Both the position numbers and the translations under genes were made by a program. Under the pieces are notes generated by a model, which saw nothing but the letters and a program-made list of their open reading frames with translations, was not told the DNA's origin and made no database searches. From Hungatella hathewayi (GTDB lineage: Bacteria; Bacillota; Clostridia; Lachnospirales; Lachnospiraceae), in contig CP102274.1 in assembly GCA_025149285.1 (NCBI GenBank), forward strand, positions 4,552,001 through 4,616,000: 64,000 bases of DNA, read 5' to 3'. The number at the start of each line of letters is the position of its first letter. Positions within the stretch are counted from its first letter, which is position 1. Below are positions 1 through 8,240 of the stretch, piece by piece.

Positions 1-469
1 GGGCGTATGTCGCGCCGTCTGCCAGATCGGACAGTTTCTTTTTCTTTACCTGAAACCATACGGCTTCCTTTGCATCGTCTCCTGCGACCAGATTCAATTC
101 GTCCTTCGGCACCACCGCCATATAGGATACGGAAATAATCCGTGTCCGGGGATCACGTTTTACATTCCCCCACGTATAGAGCTGTTCCAGGCAGATCCCG
201 GTGATCCCGGTCTCTTCCTCCAGTTCCCTGGCCGCAGCTTCCTCCAGCGATTCATCCATATTCACGAATCCGCCGGGAATGGCCCACTGGCCGATGCATG
301 GATGGTTCCGCCTGCGGATCAGCAGAAGTTCCGGCTCCTCTTCCTCCGCCTCCGGATCGACTGCAAAAATCAGCATATCCACAGTCACCGATGGACGCTC
401 ATAATTTCCGGGCCTGTACTGTGCTAAAAACTCTTTCTCGGTCAGCCCATCTTCATTCTTCAGTTCCAT
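1..469 (-). CDS. Nudix hydrolase, C-terminus cut by window edge
   Basis: The reading frame runs off the left edge, so only the first 156 residues are present. A full Nudix box (G-x5-E-x7-RE-x2-EE-x-G) lies at residues 67-89, from GGFVNMDES to EETGI. Nudix enzymes cleave nucleoside diphosphates linked to another moiety, using Mg bound by the box glutamates. The N-terminal stretch around PGNYERPSVTVD resembles the ADP-ribose/NrtR-like branch, but the substrate cannot be told. The ATG at 467-469 follows a GAGGAGG ribosome site. The gene may share a transcript with the membrane protein upstream at 505-984. Confidence 0.9.
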   Translation of the reverse strand, partial: MELKNEDGLTEKEFLAQYRPGNYERPSVTVDMLIFAVDPEAEEEEPELLLIRRRNHPCIGQWAIPGGFVNMDESLEEAAARELEEETGITGICLEQLYTWGNVKRDPRTRIISVSYMAVVPKDELNLVAGDDAKEAVWFQVKKKKLSDLADGATYA

Positions 470-504
470 AGGAATTCCTCCTCCCCGGTCCCTGCGGCCC
501 GGCT

Positions 505-984
505 TTAAAAAATAACAGAATTAAGCGCTCCCAAAACGCCCACACTGGCCAGTCCCATTATGACTCCGGCAAGCAGTACACCTCCCATTACCGCGAGGAT
601 ACTGGATTTGAAGTCGATATCGAGAAGACTTGCCGCCAGCGTACCGGTCCATGCGCCTGTACCCGGAAGCGGGATTCCCACGAACAGTAACAGCGCGACA
701 AACAGGCCTCTGCCCGCCTTCGCCTGCAGCTTCTCGCCGCCATGTTTCCCTTTTTCCAGACACCACGTAAAAAATCCGCCGATCACGGGCTTGTCCGCTC
801 CCCATTCCAATACCTTTCTGGCAAATAAATAGATGATCGGAACCGGGAGCATGTTTCCGATGATGGCGATGATATACGACTCTAAAAGAGGCAGGCCCAT
901 CACCTGGGAATAAGGAATGGCGCCGCGAAGCTCAATGAGCGGTACCATGGAGATTAAAAAAACCAATATATAACTTTGTAACAT
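505..984 (-). CDS. Small multidrug export family membrane protein (COG2426)
   Basis: This 159-residue protein is almost entirely hydrophobic, with about four membrane segments. It carries the pattern that marks the Sm_multidrug_ex (COG2426) family: PLIELRGAIP near the N-terminus, then a glycine-rich GIPLPGTGAWTG at about residue 105. The family is named for export but its substrate is not firmly known. The gene ends 35 bp before the Nudix start and may be cotranscribed with it. A hairpin at 1091-1121 separates it from the Sir2 gene upstream. Confidence 0.85.
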   Translation of the reverse strand: MLQSYILVFLISMVPLIELRGAIPYSQVMGLPLLESYIIAIIGNMLPVPIIYLFARKVLEWGADKPVIGGFFTWCLEKGKHGGEKLQAKAGRGLFVALLLFVGIPLPGTGAWTGTLAASLLDIDFKSSILAVMGGVLLAGVIMGLASVGVLGALNSVIF

Positions 985-1090
985 CCTGATATTCCTTTCC
1001 TATAAAAAGTCTGCCATTATACTATACACAAAGTTCGGGATCGTTACAACCTTTTTAGAAAAAGATAATAAATTTATGCAGAAAATTAAT

Positions 1091-1121
1091 ACGGGAAACT
1101 GCTGTTTCTGCAGTTTCCCGT
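1091..1121 (-). terminator. Rho-independent terminator after the Sir2 gene
   Basis: A perfect 12-bp inverted repeat (ACGGGAAACTGC) encloses a 7-nt loop. Reading on the minus strand it is followed by ATTAATTTT, so it fits a terminator for the Sir2-family gene. Confidence 0.8.
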
Positions 1122-1127
1122 GCCTGA

Positions 1128-1859
1128 TCAGTACCCCAGTTTCGGCAGAATATTTTTTGGATAATCCAAAAACAGCATATCCGCCTTGTCATCCAGATAG
1201 TTGCGGTTCGGATGGATAATCACCAGCCACCGCCCGGTAAAATATTTTACATAGTTTCCAAAGACCTCGGAATCCAGCGTTGTCCCCAGGAGAAGAAGGA
1301 CTTCCGCCTTCGAGATCTCGTTGGAGGTCTTCGTCATCCGGCGGCTGTCCACCATCTCCCCAAACAGGGACACCTGGGGGCGGACAGGAATACCGCATTT
1401 GTCACAGAGAAGAATCTTTTTTGCATCCCGCACCTGCTCCATGGTATAGTCCTTTCCACAGTGCGGACATTTATTCTCATAGATCGTCCCGTGAAGATTT
1501 ATCACATTTTTACAGCCGGCTCTCTGGGCCTTTGCATAGATATTACTGGTAATGAGACACTGCAGCTTCCCCGCCCGTTCCATTGCAGCCAGTGCCGGAC
1601 CGGATGCCGTGTCCTCCGGCGGATTATCCAGCATCTCTTTCTTATAAAACTCAAAGAAAAACTCGGGACGCGTATTATAGAAGGCGCTGGAAAAGATCTC
1701 TTCCGCAGAATATCCATACTTCGTCTCGATATCATAGGCTTTATCCGGATTCTTTACACCTATAAAACCGCCTTCCTCCATCATACCGGAGCCGCAGATG
1801 GCCACCGTGTATCTGCTCTCATCAAGAATTTCCCTCAGTTTTGAAATCTTTCCTTCCAT
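1128..1859 (-). CDS. Divergent Sir2-family protein
   Basis: The 243-residue product has the zinc ribbon of sirtuins (Cys131, Cys134, Cys152, Cys155), the active-site His123 in NLHGT, and a following SLFGE. Sirtuins use NAD to deacylate proteins or to transfer ADP-ribose. Two normally strict motifs are altered: the NAD-binding GAGxSxxxGIPxFR reads GSGMMEEGGFIGVKN at 23-37, and TQNID reads TSNIYAK at 104-110. It is therefore best called Sir2-like; NAD use is probable but the reaction is unknown. I chose the ATG at 1859, preceded by GGGAGGTTTTATT, over an upstream in-frame TTG. It appears to be a single-gene transcript. Confidence 0.85.
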   Translation of the reverse strand: MEGKISKLREILDESRYTVAICGSGMMEEGGFIGVKNPDKAYDIETKYGYSAEEIFSSAFYNTRPEFFFEFYKKEMLDNPPEDTASGPALAAMERAGKLQCLITSNIYAKAQRAGCKNVINLHGTIYENKCPHCGKDYTMEQVRDAKKILLCDKCGIPVRPQVSLFGEMVDSRRMTKTSNEISKAEVLLLLGTTLDSEVFGNYVKYFTGRWLVIIHPNRNYLDDKADMLFLDYPKNILPKLGY

Positions 1860-2039
1860 AATAAAACCTCCCTTCAAAGCTTTTGATTCCGCTTTATTCT
1901 ATGGTACTATTATACTATGAAATAACAGTATTTTCCATGATATATTCCATTTATTTACTCTTTTTTCTGTTTGATCTTTATTCGTATATTAAATTCTTCT
2001 TTTTATTTATAATTGCGCAGCGCATTCTGCAGAAAAGCA

Positions 2040-2093
2040 AAAATACCGGTCTCCAAAGGGGGATTCGCCCTTATATCAGGAAATCGGTATTTT
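2040..2093 (-). terminator. Probable terminator after the 50-residue gene
   Basis: The 9-bp arms AAAATACCG and CGGTATTTT pair around a loop that holds a second small hairpin (AAGGG/CCCTT). On the minus strand the right arm runs into a T-rich stretch. It lies 42 bp past the stop of the small gene. Confidence 0.55.
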
Positions 2094-2134
2094 CATATTG
2101 ATGCTTCCATATCCTGCACCGGCTGCCTGGCGCT

Positions 2135-2287
2135 TTACATTGGTTTTCTCTTCATATTTGGGCCCATGCCCTCCCTGCGGGAATTATGGGTCTGATTCTG
2201 GTTTTCCGGCTTTACCTTCTCGGTAATACTGTTGAATATTTCGTTTGATTTCTTCTGTGCCAGTTTTTCCTGCTTGTCTTTGTCCAT
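2135..2287 (-). CDS. Small hydrophilic protein of unknown function (50 aa)
   Basis: A 50-codon frame starts at ATG 2287 behind a good GAGGTGAT ribosome site 4 nt upstream, and ends in TAA at 2135. The product is highly charged and probably unstructured: it opens MDKDKQEKLAQKKSNEIF, continues with an Asn/Gln-rich middle and ends MKRKPM. It has no membrane segment or cysteine. The ribosome site and the hairpin beyond the stop support it as a real gene. I recognise no family. Confidence 0.55.
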   Translation of the reverse strand: MDKDKQEKLAQKKSNEIFNSITEKVKPENQNQTHNSRREGMGPNMKRKPM

Positions 2288-2396
2288 ATTGATCACCTCA
2301 CGGATAGTATGATCCGGACTTGAGTTTTGTACTCATGGATCAGGCAACGGGAGCTTAATCTTTCATAATAAAAATCTTAACATTTCGTGAATCCCC

Positions 2397-2425
2397 TTGT
2401 ACTCTCCAAACGGGTGTGATATAAT
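2397..2425 (+). promoter_or_regulatory. Sigma-A promoter of the PAP2 gene
   Basis: TTGTAC at 2397-2402 and a perfect TATAAT at 2420-2425 are separated by exactly 17 bp, 78 bp before the start codon. Confidence 0.75.
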
Positions 2426-2503
2426 CCACGGAAGTTGGTAATATATATCAGTAATATCAGAATCTGACAACTCACACCTAACAACAGAAGGGGTTAATCT
2501 TTT

Positions 2504-3160
2504 ATGAAAAATCTGCTTCATAAGTACAGGCACGCATGGATTTTATGCTATGCTTTCATCTATATTCCATGGTTCGTATATTTGGAGAAGACGGTGACAA
2601 GCAACTATCACATCATGCACGTCAGGCTCGATGATTTTATTCCGTTTAATGAATACTTCATTATTCCTTACATGCTCTGGTTCGCCTATGTGGCGGGCGC
2701 AGTCCTTTATCTTTTTTTTACAGACGTGAAAGGCTACTACAGGCTTTGCACCATGCTGTTCACCGGAATGACCATCAGCCTGCTGGTATGCACCATCTTC
2801 CCGAACGGAACGGATTTCCGTCCGGTGGTGAACCCGGATAAGAATATCTGCTCCGCCATCGTTGCGTGGCTCTATTCCACCGACACGTGCACGAATGTCT
2901 TTCCAAGCATTCATGTATACAACTCTGTCTGCGTTCATATCGCAGTCAGCCACAGTGAAGTTCTTAAGAAGTTTAAGTCCGTTCAGATCGGTTCCTTTAT
3001 TTTAATGGTTTCCATCTGTCTGGCTACAGTCTTCTTAAAGCAGCATTCTGCTTTCGATGGACTGGGAGCCGTGGTGATGGCATACGTCATGTTCCAGTTT
3101 ATCTACACAGACGGTTACGTCACCAGCCGAAAGAAAGTCACACAGAAAGCAATCAGCTGA
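2504..3160 (+). CDS. PAP2-family membrane phosphatase
   Basis: The 218-residue protein has about six membrane segments and two PAP2 signatures: FPSIHVYNS (the PSGH-type motif, residues about 132-140) and LKQHSAFDG (the terminal H-x3-D motif, about 178-186). PAP2 enzymes remove phosphate from membrane lipids such as phosphatidate or undecaprenyl pyrophosphate, through a histidine phospho-intermediate. The basic residues before the FRP of motif one are poorly conserved, so the substrate is open. It has its own promoter upstream and a strong terminator downstream, so it is monocistronic. Confidence 0.85.
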   Translation: MKNLLHKYRHAWILCYAFIYIPWFVYLEKTVTSNYHIMHVRLDDFIPFNEYFIIPYMLWFAYVAGAVLYLFFTDVKGYYRLCTMLFTGMTISLLVCTIFPNGTDFRPVVNPDKNICSAIVAWLYSTDTCTNVFPSIHVYNSVCVHIAVSHSEVLKKFKSVQIGSFILMVSICLATVFLKQHSAFDGLGAVVMAYVMFQFIYTDGYVTSRKKVTQKAIS

Positions 3161-3217
3161 CACCAGACAAACCGGCACTCAGGCGTCAGCCGCACGGGTA
3201 CCTGAACTGCAAAAGAT

Positions 3218-3262
3218 GAAAAAGAGCCTCCAGTCGATTGAATCGGCTGGAGGCTCTTTTTC
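3218..3262. terminator. Strong bidirectional terminator
   Basis: A 16-bp perfect stem (GAAAAAGAGCCTCCAG and its complement) encloses a 13-nt loop and has A and T tracts on its two sides. It can stop both the PAP2 gene (plus) and the glycosyltransferase gene (minus), which converge here. Confidence 0.9.
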
Positions 3263-3308
3263 AGTTTTACTCTTCCTGTTCGTGCTGCGTCATACATCAT
3301 TTCGCATA

Positions 3309-4328
3309 TCAGTTAAATCCGAAGAATTTCTGTGTAATCTTGTATCCTGCAATGGAAAACTTTCGGCCGCTCTTTCCCGGAAGGTTCGTTCCCTGTCCCA
3401 GAAATCCCCATCTCAGCCGGAGATACAGAGCCAGATTCAGTTTGCGCAGATACTGCCACAATTCCTTTTTCTTCTCCATATTTTCCTCTGTCCCGGACTT
3501 GATGGCCAGTATGGAAGAAACCGTCATCATAATCTCGAGATAACGCACCATATAATGGCGAAGCTTACGCTTCTTTAATTTTGTGACATCGCAGTAGCCA
3601 AGCATCAGCTTCGTCACGCGTATCTGCTGGTCGATTCGTCCGATCATAACCTCCTCGTTTACGGACTGGTCTTCTCTTCCGATGAAATAGCGGTAGAAAT
3701 TGACATTTAAGTAATACATGGTCTTTACGTGAGGAAGCGGCTGGTATACGAAAATATTATCCACATAGAACGTGTGCTTGGGAAGCTCTAAACCGCATTC
3801 CCGCAGAAGCTCGGTACGGTAAATGACGGAATGCATCAGAATATACTGGCCCAGCATGAAGACCTTTACATCATCCCAGGTAAACAGTTCGTTCTGCGGA
3901 AGCGCCGTCCGGTAATTCATGACCTTTTTCCGCTTTGCTCCCTGTTTCTCATAGACAAAGTTGCTGATCAGCATGTCCAGCGTCTCCTCGCCGCATACGA
4001 ACCGGCGAAGTGTGGCGAGAATCTCCTGATAGGCCGCCTCATCCACCCAGTCGTCACTGTCCACTACTTTATAATAAATGCCGGCGGCATTGCGAAGCCC
4101 TGCATTTACTGCCTCGCCGTGTCCGCCGTTTTCCTGGTGGATGGCCCGGCAGATGCCCGGATACTTTCTTTCATATTCATCTGCGATCTCTGCCGTACGG
4201 TCCTTTGTGGAGCCGTCGTCAACAATCAGTATCTCCACCTCGTCGCCTCCCGGCAGAAGCGATTCGATACAGTGCCTCATATAGGCCTCTGAATTATAGC
4301 ACGGAATTGCAATGGATAATAACTTCAC
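3309..4328 (-). CDS. Family 2 glycosyltransferase
   Basis: The 339-residue protein begins with the GT-A fold of family GT2: SIAIPCYNSEAYM, then ILIVDDGSTKD with the nucleotide-binding aspartates, ENGGHGEAVNAG, and the metal-binding VVDSDDWVD at about residues 91-99. It lacks clear membrane segments and probably works at the inner face of the membrane, adding a sugar to a polysaccharide, teichoic acid or glycolipid; the substrate is unknown. Translation starts at GTG 4328, behind AAGGAGG. The start overlaps the stop of the CPBP protease gene by 4 bp, so the two are cotranscribed. Confidence 0.92.
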   Translation of the reverse strand: MKLLSIAIPCYNSEAYMRHCIESLLPGGDEVEILIVDDGSTKDRTAEIADEYERKYPGICRAIHQENGGHGEAVNAGLRNAAGIYYKVVDSDDWVDEAAYQEILATLRRFVCGEETLDMLISNFVYEKQGAKRKKVMNYRTALPQNELFTWDDVKVFMLGQYILMHSVIYRTELLRECGLELPKHTFYVDNIFVYQPLPHVKTMYYLNVNFYRYFIGREDQSVNEEVMIGRIDQQIRVTKLMLGYCDVTKLKKRKLRHYMVRYLEIMMTVSSILAIKSGTEENMEKKKELWQYLRKLNLALYLRLRWGFLGQGTNLPGKSGRKFSIAGYKITQKFFGFN

Positions 4329-5071
4329 ACTTCTTCCTCCTTTATATTCGTCTTACGTTCTATTCTGATCAAACAAAAAACCGAGAGAACTGCTGCCAGA
4401 ACCAGGGCGGTGCCAAACACAAAACGGTCCGTCTTCTCTGTCAGAATCTCCAGACCTGTATTTACAGCAATGATGGATGTCATATTCGCCGCCGCATGAA
4501 AGAGCCAGGGAGCGGCCAGCGTCTGGAAGCGCTCGTAAAGCCATGCCAGTACCAGTCCAAGGAGAAACGCGTAGACTCCCTGAAGCAGATTGCCATGGTA
4601 AAGTCCAAACAGTACGGCCGATATCAGAGCGGCCGGCCAGAATGGCATCCGGTCTCTCAGGGGAGCAAACATCAGCCCCCGGAATATCATCTCCTCTGCC
4701 GCAGGGATCAAGACCCCAGGACCGAGAATCTGAATCAGTAACGGAGGTGAGTAAAAGGTATCCCTGACCGCTTCAAAACCGGACGACAGCTCCGGCAGCG
4801 GAGTTAAACTAATGATATTATTGACAGATATGCATGTTCCAATTCCCAAAAGAATTATGACGGGAAGGCAGCCCCGAAATCGAAACGGTATGGGCGGAAT
4901 CACTCCCCGCCTGGCCTGATCGGACCGGTATGGCCAGTAACAGAGTACCGGAAACGTAACCACAGCCCCCAGCAGAGTGCACGTCACTGCCTGTAACGGC
5001 AGGATCAGTGCGATAACTCCCGTTACCAGACTGTAAAACACAAGCGGAAGAATCAGGTACAGAATCACCAT
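4325..5071 (-). CDS. CPBP-family intramembrane glutamic protease
   Basis: The 248-residue protein has about seven or eight membrane segments. It carries the three CPBP (CAAX protease / bacteriocin-processing) motifs: EEMIFRG (the EExxxR active-site motif), LFGLYHGN (FxxxH), and HAAANM (HxxxN). Members cleave within membranes; bacterial ones are linked to peptide maturation and self-immunity. It is the first gene of a two-gene unit with the glycosyltransferase. No bacteriocin precursor is visible nearby, so its substrate is unknown. Confidence 0.88.
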   Translation of the reverse strand: MVILYLILPLVFYSLVTGVIALILPLQAVTCTLLGAVVTFPVLCYWPYRSDQARRGVIPPIPFRFRGCLPVIILLGIGTCISVNNIISLTPLPELSSGFEAVRDTFYSPPLLIQILGPGVLIPAAEEMIFRGLMFAPLRDRMPFWPAALISAVLFGLYHGNLLQGVYAFLLGLVLAWLYERFQTLAAPWLFHAAANMTSIIAVNTGLEILTEKTDRFVFGTALVLAAVLSVFCLIRIERKTNIKEEEV

Positions 5072-5189
5072 GAACTTCGAACCTCTCTTTACCTATATTA
5101 ATATGAACATTATATCATCTCTTTGCAATATATCCAGCCCCCAATTTCTAAATTATTCCTTAGTATTTCCTGATTTTTCTCGTGCAAAG

Positions 5190-5638
5190 GCGTGGAAACC
5201 AGGATAAACCTATAAACTTACAAAATTATAAAAAGTAGTTTTCGTCAATAACTTCAGCCGGGATTTCGGTGTTTTCGTTCCGTCAGGGAGCCGGGGCCGG
5301 AGCGCTTCCCCCAGTTTCGGCGATTTTTGCAGGACGTCGGCAGCTCTTAGGTCGGAAGGGTGCAAAAACAAGGGGAAAAATCTGACCTCAAAGGCAGATT
5401 TTTAGAGGACCTGAATCGAGAAGTCCTTCAGGAGTTCTCGATGAATGTCATCGGTACCCTTGTTTTTGTATCCTTCCGGCCTTAGAGATGCCCCGGCCGA
5501 AACCATGAGCCGAAACTGGGGGAAGCGCTCCGGCCCCGGCTCCCTGGCGGAACGAAAACGCCGAAATCTCTCTCAGTCTCATGAGGAACCACAATTCTTA
5601 ATAATTTTGTAAGTTTACAAGTTTATTCTGCGTGGAAA
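5190..5638. repeat. 9-bp direct repeats flanking palindrome A
   Basis: The sequence GCGTGGAAA occurs at 5190-5198 and again at 5630-5638, on either side of the giant palindrome. The right copy abuts the palindrome end and the left copy is 2 nt from it. This is what a target-site duplication from an inserted element would look like, but a single pair can arise by chance. Confidence 0.45.
5201..5629 (+). repeat. Giant hairpin element A (about 430 nt)
   Basis: Nearly the whole 655-bp gap before the carbamate kinase gene is one imperfect palindrome. The outer arms pair at 5201-5229 with 5601-5629, and at about 5251-5309 with 5507-5566; the latter carry CCGGGGCCGGAGCGCTTCCC and its complement. 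A third block pairs around 5338-5373 and 5456-5498. The centre holds two hairpins: AAATCTG/CAGATTT with loop ACCTCAAAGG (5390-5402), and CGAGAA/TTCTCG enclosing GTCCTTCAGGAG (5417-5440). Two mismatches in the main arm are T against G, which pair in RNA. It contains no convincing reading frame. Elements B and C share the design. Confidence 0.85.
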
Positions 5639-5648
5639 TAAGAACTGA

Positions 5649-5677
5649 TTGCTTTTTCTCTTTCCAGATAATATAAT
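5649..5677 (+). promoter_or_regulatory. Sigma-A promoter of the carbamate kinase gene
   Basis: TTGCTT at 5649-5654 and a perfect TATAAT at 5672-5677 are spaced by 17 bp. It lies just outside palindrome A, 49 bp before the start codon. Confidence 0.75.
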
Positions 5678-5726
5678 ATCCTTATACTTTTTTGATTAAA
5701 TTACATCGAACTGAGAGGTAACTGAT

Positions 5727-6659
5727 ATGGCAAAGAAACGTATTGTTATGGCATTGGGTCACAATGCCCTGGGAACAAATCTTCCGGAACAGAAAAAAGC
5801 GGTGACCGAAACAGCGAAAGTAATCGCAGATTTTATCCAGGCCGGATGGCAGGTTGCTTTAACCCACAGCAACGCCCCGCAGGTCGGCATGATTCACACG
5901 GCTATGAACGAATTCGGAAAACAGCATGACGGTTACACCTCTGCTCCCATGTCCGTCTGCTCAGCCATGAGCCAGGGCTATATCGGATATGATTTACAGA
6001 ATGGAATCCGCGCCGAACTGGTAAAACGCGGTATCTATAAACCGGTAGCCACAATCCTAACCCAGATGATGGTAGATCCCTACGATGACTCCTTCTACAC
6101 TCCCATGAAGCCGGTTGGCCGTTTTATGACAGCCGGGGAGGCAAAGGAAGAGGAAGAAAAAGGAAATTACGTGGAAGAAATCCCGGGAAAGGGCTTCCGC
6201 AGAGTCATCGCCTCCCCGAAGCCTGTCTCAATCGTGGAGATTGACGTAATTAAGGCAGTCATGGATGCGGATCAGATCGTCATCGCCTGCGGCGGCGGCG
6301 GAATTCCGGTTATGGAACAGGGCTATAATTTAAAGGGCGCCAGTGCAGTCATTGAAAAAGACAGGGCGGCCGGACTTCTGGCCAAGGAGATCGACGCCGA
6401 TGTCCTCATGATCTTAACCAGTGTGGACAACGTCACCATTGATTACGGCACACCACAGGAGAGGCCGATTTCCCATATGAGCATCGAAGAGGCGGAGAGC
6501 TATATCAACGAAGGTCAGTTTGAATTTGCCTCCATGCTTCCGAAGATCGAAGCTTCCGTAGACTTTGTCACACACGGCAAAGGCCGCTGCGCTATCATTA
6601 CTTCTCTTTCCAAAGCGAAAGCGAGTCTGGCAGGCAAAGCCGGCACGACAATCGAATAA
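5727..6659 (+). CDS. arcC: Carbamate kinase
   Basis: This 310-residue protein matches carbamate kinases in length and sequence throughout, including VMALGHNALG at the N-terminus, THSNAPQVG in the phosphate-binding region, IACGGGGIPV at about 190, and LTSVDNVTIDYG at about 231. The enzyme moves phosphate from carbamoyl phosphate to ADP, making ATP, CO2 and ammonia. It usually ends the arginine deiminase or the purine/allantoin fermentation route. Neither pathway is encoded alongside it here, so its carbamoyl phosphate source lies elsewhere. It has its own promoter and a GAGAGG ribosome site. Confidence 0.96.
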   Translation: MAKKRIVMALGHNALGTNLPEQKKAVTETAKVIADFIQAGWQVALTHSNAPQVGMIHTAMNEFGKQHDGYTSAPMSVCSAMSQGYIGYDLQNGIRAELVKRGIYKPVATILTQMMVDPYDDSFYTPMKPVGRFMTAGEAKEEEEKGNYVEEIPGKGFRRVIASPKPVSIVEIDVIKAVMDADQIVIACGGGGIPVMEQGYNLKGASAVIEKDRAAGLLAKEIDADVLMILTSVDNVTIDYGTPQERPISHMSIEEAESYINEGQFEFASMLPKIEASVDFVTHGKGRCAIITSLSKAKASLAGKAGTTIE

Positions 6660-6665
6660 CCGCAG

Positions 6666-6706
6666 ACCCGCTGCATGAAGAATCTTCTTCACGCAGCGGG
6701 TTTTCT
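6666..6706 (+). terminator. Terminator after arcC
   Basis: A 9-bp stem, ACCCGCTGC with GCAGCGGGT, is followed by TTTTCT, directly after the stop codon. Confidence 0.85.
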
Positions 6707-6786
6707 GTCCGAACCACAGGAAAAAGGCAGTAAAGCTGCCGTGTCACTCTATGTGATATACAGGTTTAGAATGGGGATTAAAAACT

Positions 6787-7617
6787 ATGAAGGTTGATTA
6801 TCATATGCATACGCTGTGTTCCGACGGAATCTACGAAGTGGAAACCGTCGTTGACATGGCGGTAAACAACGGAATTCTTGCCATGGCGGTCACAGACCAT
6901 GATACGCTGGCGGGTATAGGACGGGCCAGGCAGCGCTGCCAGGGCCGTGTCCGTTACATGACAGGAACGGAGCTTACATGTGCGGAGCGGCCCTGGGGTT
7001 CTCTACCCGTGCCGCAGTCCATTCATCTGCTCGGATACGGGTTTGATGAAAATGACGAGACTCTGTGTGCACTGCTCTCCAGCCGGAAGGAACGGACTGA
7101 AACCGTCTACCGGGATCTGGCAGAGGCGGTAACCGCTTCAGGCTGCCCGCTCCGTATCCCCGACGTCCCCAAAAGCTGCGGAAACGTACTTCAGCTTCGT
7201 GATGTCATGGCTCACGTCAGGAAAACATTTCCCTCGGTAAGCGAGGAGACCATACGGCTGATTGATTCCTTCTCAAAAAACCTGACGGAGGCCAACATCA
7301 CCGTGGAGGACGGCATTGCCGCCATCCACCACGCTGGCGGAAAGGCAGTTTGGGCTCACCCCTATCACAGCTACCACCTTTTTCAGAAGCAAACGCTTCA
7401 GGCAGATGAGGTATCTGTCATGCTGAACGAACTGGTACGCATGGGGCTTGACGGTCTGGAGACCGAGTATCCCGCGTTCTCCCTCCCGGAGAAAAGTTTT
7501 CTAAACGGACTCGCGGCTGACTATCAATTATTTACCACGGCTGGCAGCGATTTTCACGGTTCCGCAAGCAGAAACCGGATGGGGATGGAGACAGCTCAAA
7601 ACTCCTTTTTCTTATAG
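6787..7617 (+). CDS. PHP-domain phosphoesterase
   Basis: The 276-residue protein starts with the PHP metal-site motif DYHMHTLCSDG, followed by AVTDHDTLAG at about 36, a glutamate in TGTELTC, AIHHAGGKAVWAHPYH at about 178, and a terminal GSDFHG. These supply the trinuclear metal ligands of the family. Relatives of this size are 3',5'-nucleoside bisphosphate phosphatases (RNase AM/YciV type) or histidinol phosphatases. No histidine biosynthesis genes are near, which favours the former. Its last 22 bp overlap, tail to tail, the end of the ABC permease gene on the other strand. Confidence 0.85.
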   Translation: MKVDYHMHTLCSDGIYEVETVVDMAVNNGILAMAVTDHDTLAGIGRARQRCQGRVRYMTGTELTCAERPWGSLPVPQSIHLLGYGFDENDETLCALLSSRKERTETVYRDLAEAVTASGCPLRIPDVPKSCGNVLQLRDVMAHVRKTFPSVSEETIRLIDSFSKNLTEANITVEDGIAAIHHAGGKAVWAHPYHSYHLFQKQTLQADEVSVMLNELVRMGLDGLETEYPAFSLPEKSFLNGLAADYQLFTTAGSDFHGSASRNRMGMETAQNSFFL

Positions 7618-8240
7618 ATCCGAACGCTGATAAAGTACGAGAGGACCATCATGATCACGGTTCCCAGAGCACCAGCAGCGATGGCGATGGCCGCTGTCCC
7701 CTCACTCACCGTGAAGCCGCTGCCATACGCTGACGCAAAAGCCACGAACAGGAAGACTGCCGCTGCGATTAATACGCTGGGAATCAGCCTGGCCTTCTCT
7801 ACTCCCAGCCAGTATGTAAGCGGGATTGAGAACGAATTATAAAAAAACGAGATTACAATACCGGTCAGCCAGTTCATCAGCAGCTCTAGGAGAAATTCCG
7901 GTCCCATTGCCATCCCCTTGACGGCGGCAGCGGCAGCCACCACGGCCACTGCGATCAGTCCGAAAAAGGTGGAAATGCAGACTGCGTAAAAATACTTTTC
8001 CAACACCATTTTCCAGCGCGGAACCGGTAAGGTCAGCACATACGTCTCCCACTTTGTCTGCCTGTCATAAGAAAACAGATTCAGCACATTGATGCCTGCT
8101 ACCATGATAAACATGGGAATCAGGAACATTCCCGTCTTCCTGCCGCCCAGAAAGACGAGGGACCATACTACCAGAATAAACAGCATGGATTTTATACTCT
8201 GCCGCAAAATATAGTAATCCTTGATCAGCAGTCCTTTCAT
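7596..8240 (-). CDS. ABC-2 type transporter permease
   Basis: The 214-residue protein has six predicted membrane segments and begins MKGLLIKDYYIL, typical of ABC-2 permeases. It is the channel of an exporter whose ATPase lies immediately upstream, with a 4-bp overlap. Together with the GntR/YtrA regulator they form the common Firmicute module that responds to cell-wall-active peptides or antibiotics. The substrate cannot be inferred. Confidence 0.87.
   Translation of the reverse strand: MKGLLIKDYYILRQSIKSMLFILVVWSLVFLGGRKTGMFLIPMFIMVAGINVLNLFSYDRQTKWETYVLTLPVPRWKMVLEKYFYAVCISTFFGLIAVAVVAAAAAVKGMAMGPEFLLELLMNWLTGIVISFFYNSFSIPLTYWLGVEKARLIPSVLIAAAVFLFVAFASAYGSGFTVSEGTAAIAIAAGALGTVIMMVLSYFISVRIYKKKEF

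Larger units (their letters stand above)
1860..2503. other. AT-rich intergenic region with one small gene
   Basis: This 644-bp stretch lies between divergent genes. I support only a 50-codon minus-strand gene (2135-2287), its terminator hairpin, and a plus-strand promoter for the PAP2 gene. A 72-codon plus-strand frame at 1883-2101 has no ribosome site and a composition typical of AT-rich spacer, so I do not call it. Confidence 0.6.

Noticed and set aside
1212..1844. 210-codon plus-strand frame opposite the Sir2 gene
   Set aside because: It is an antisense shadow of a well-supported gene, with no ribosome site and no family features.
4010..4741. 243-codon plus-strand frame
   Set aside because: It runs antisense across the glycosyltransferase and CPBP protease genes and is rich in Arg/Pro/Ser, as expected for a shadow frame.
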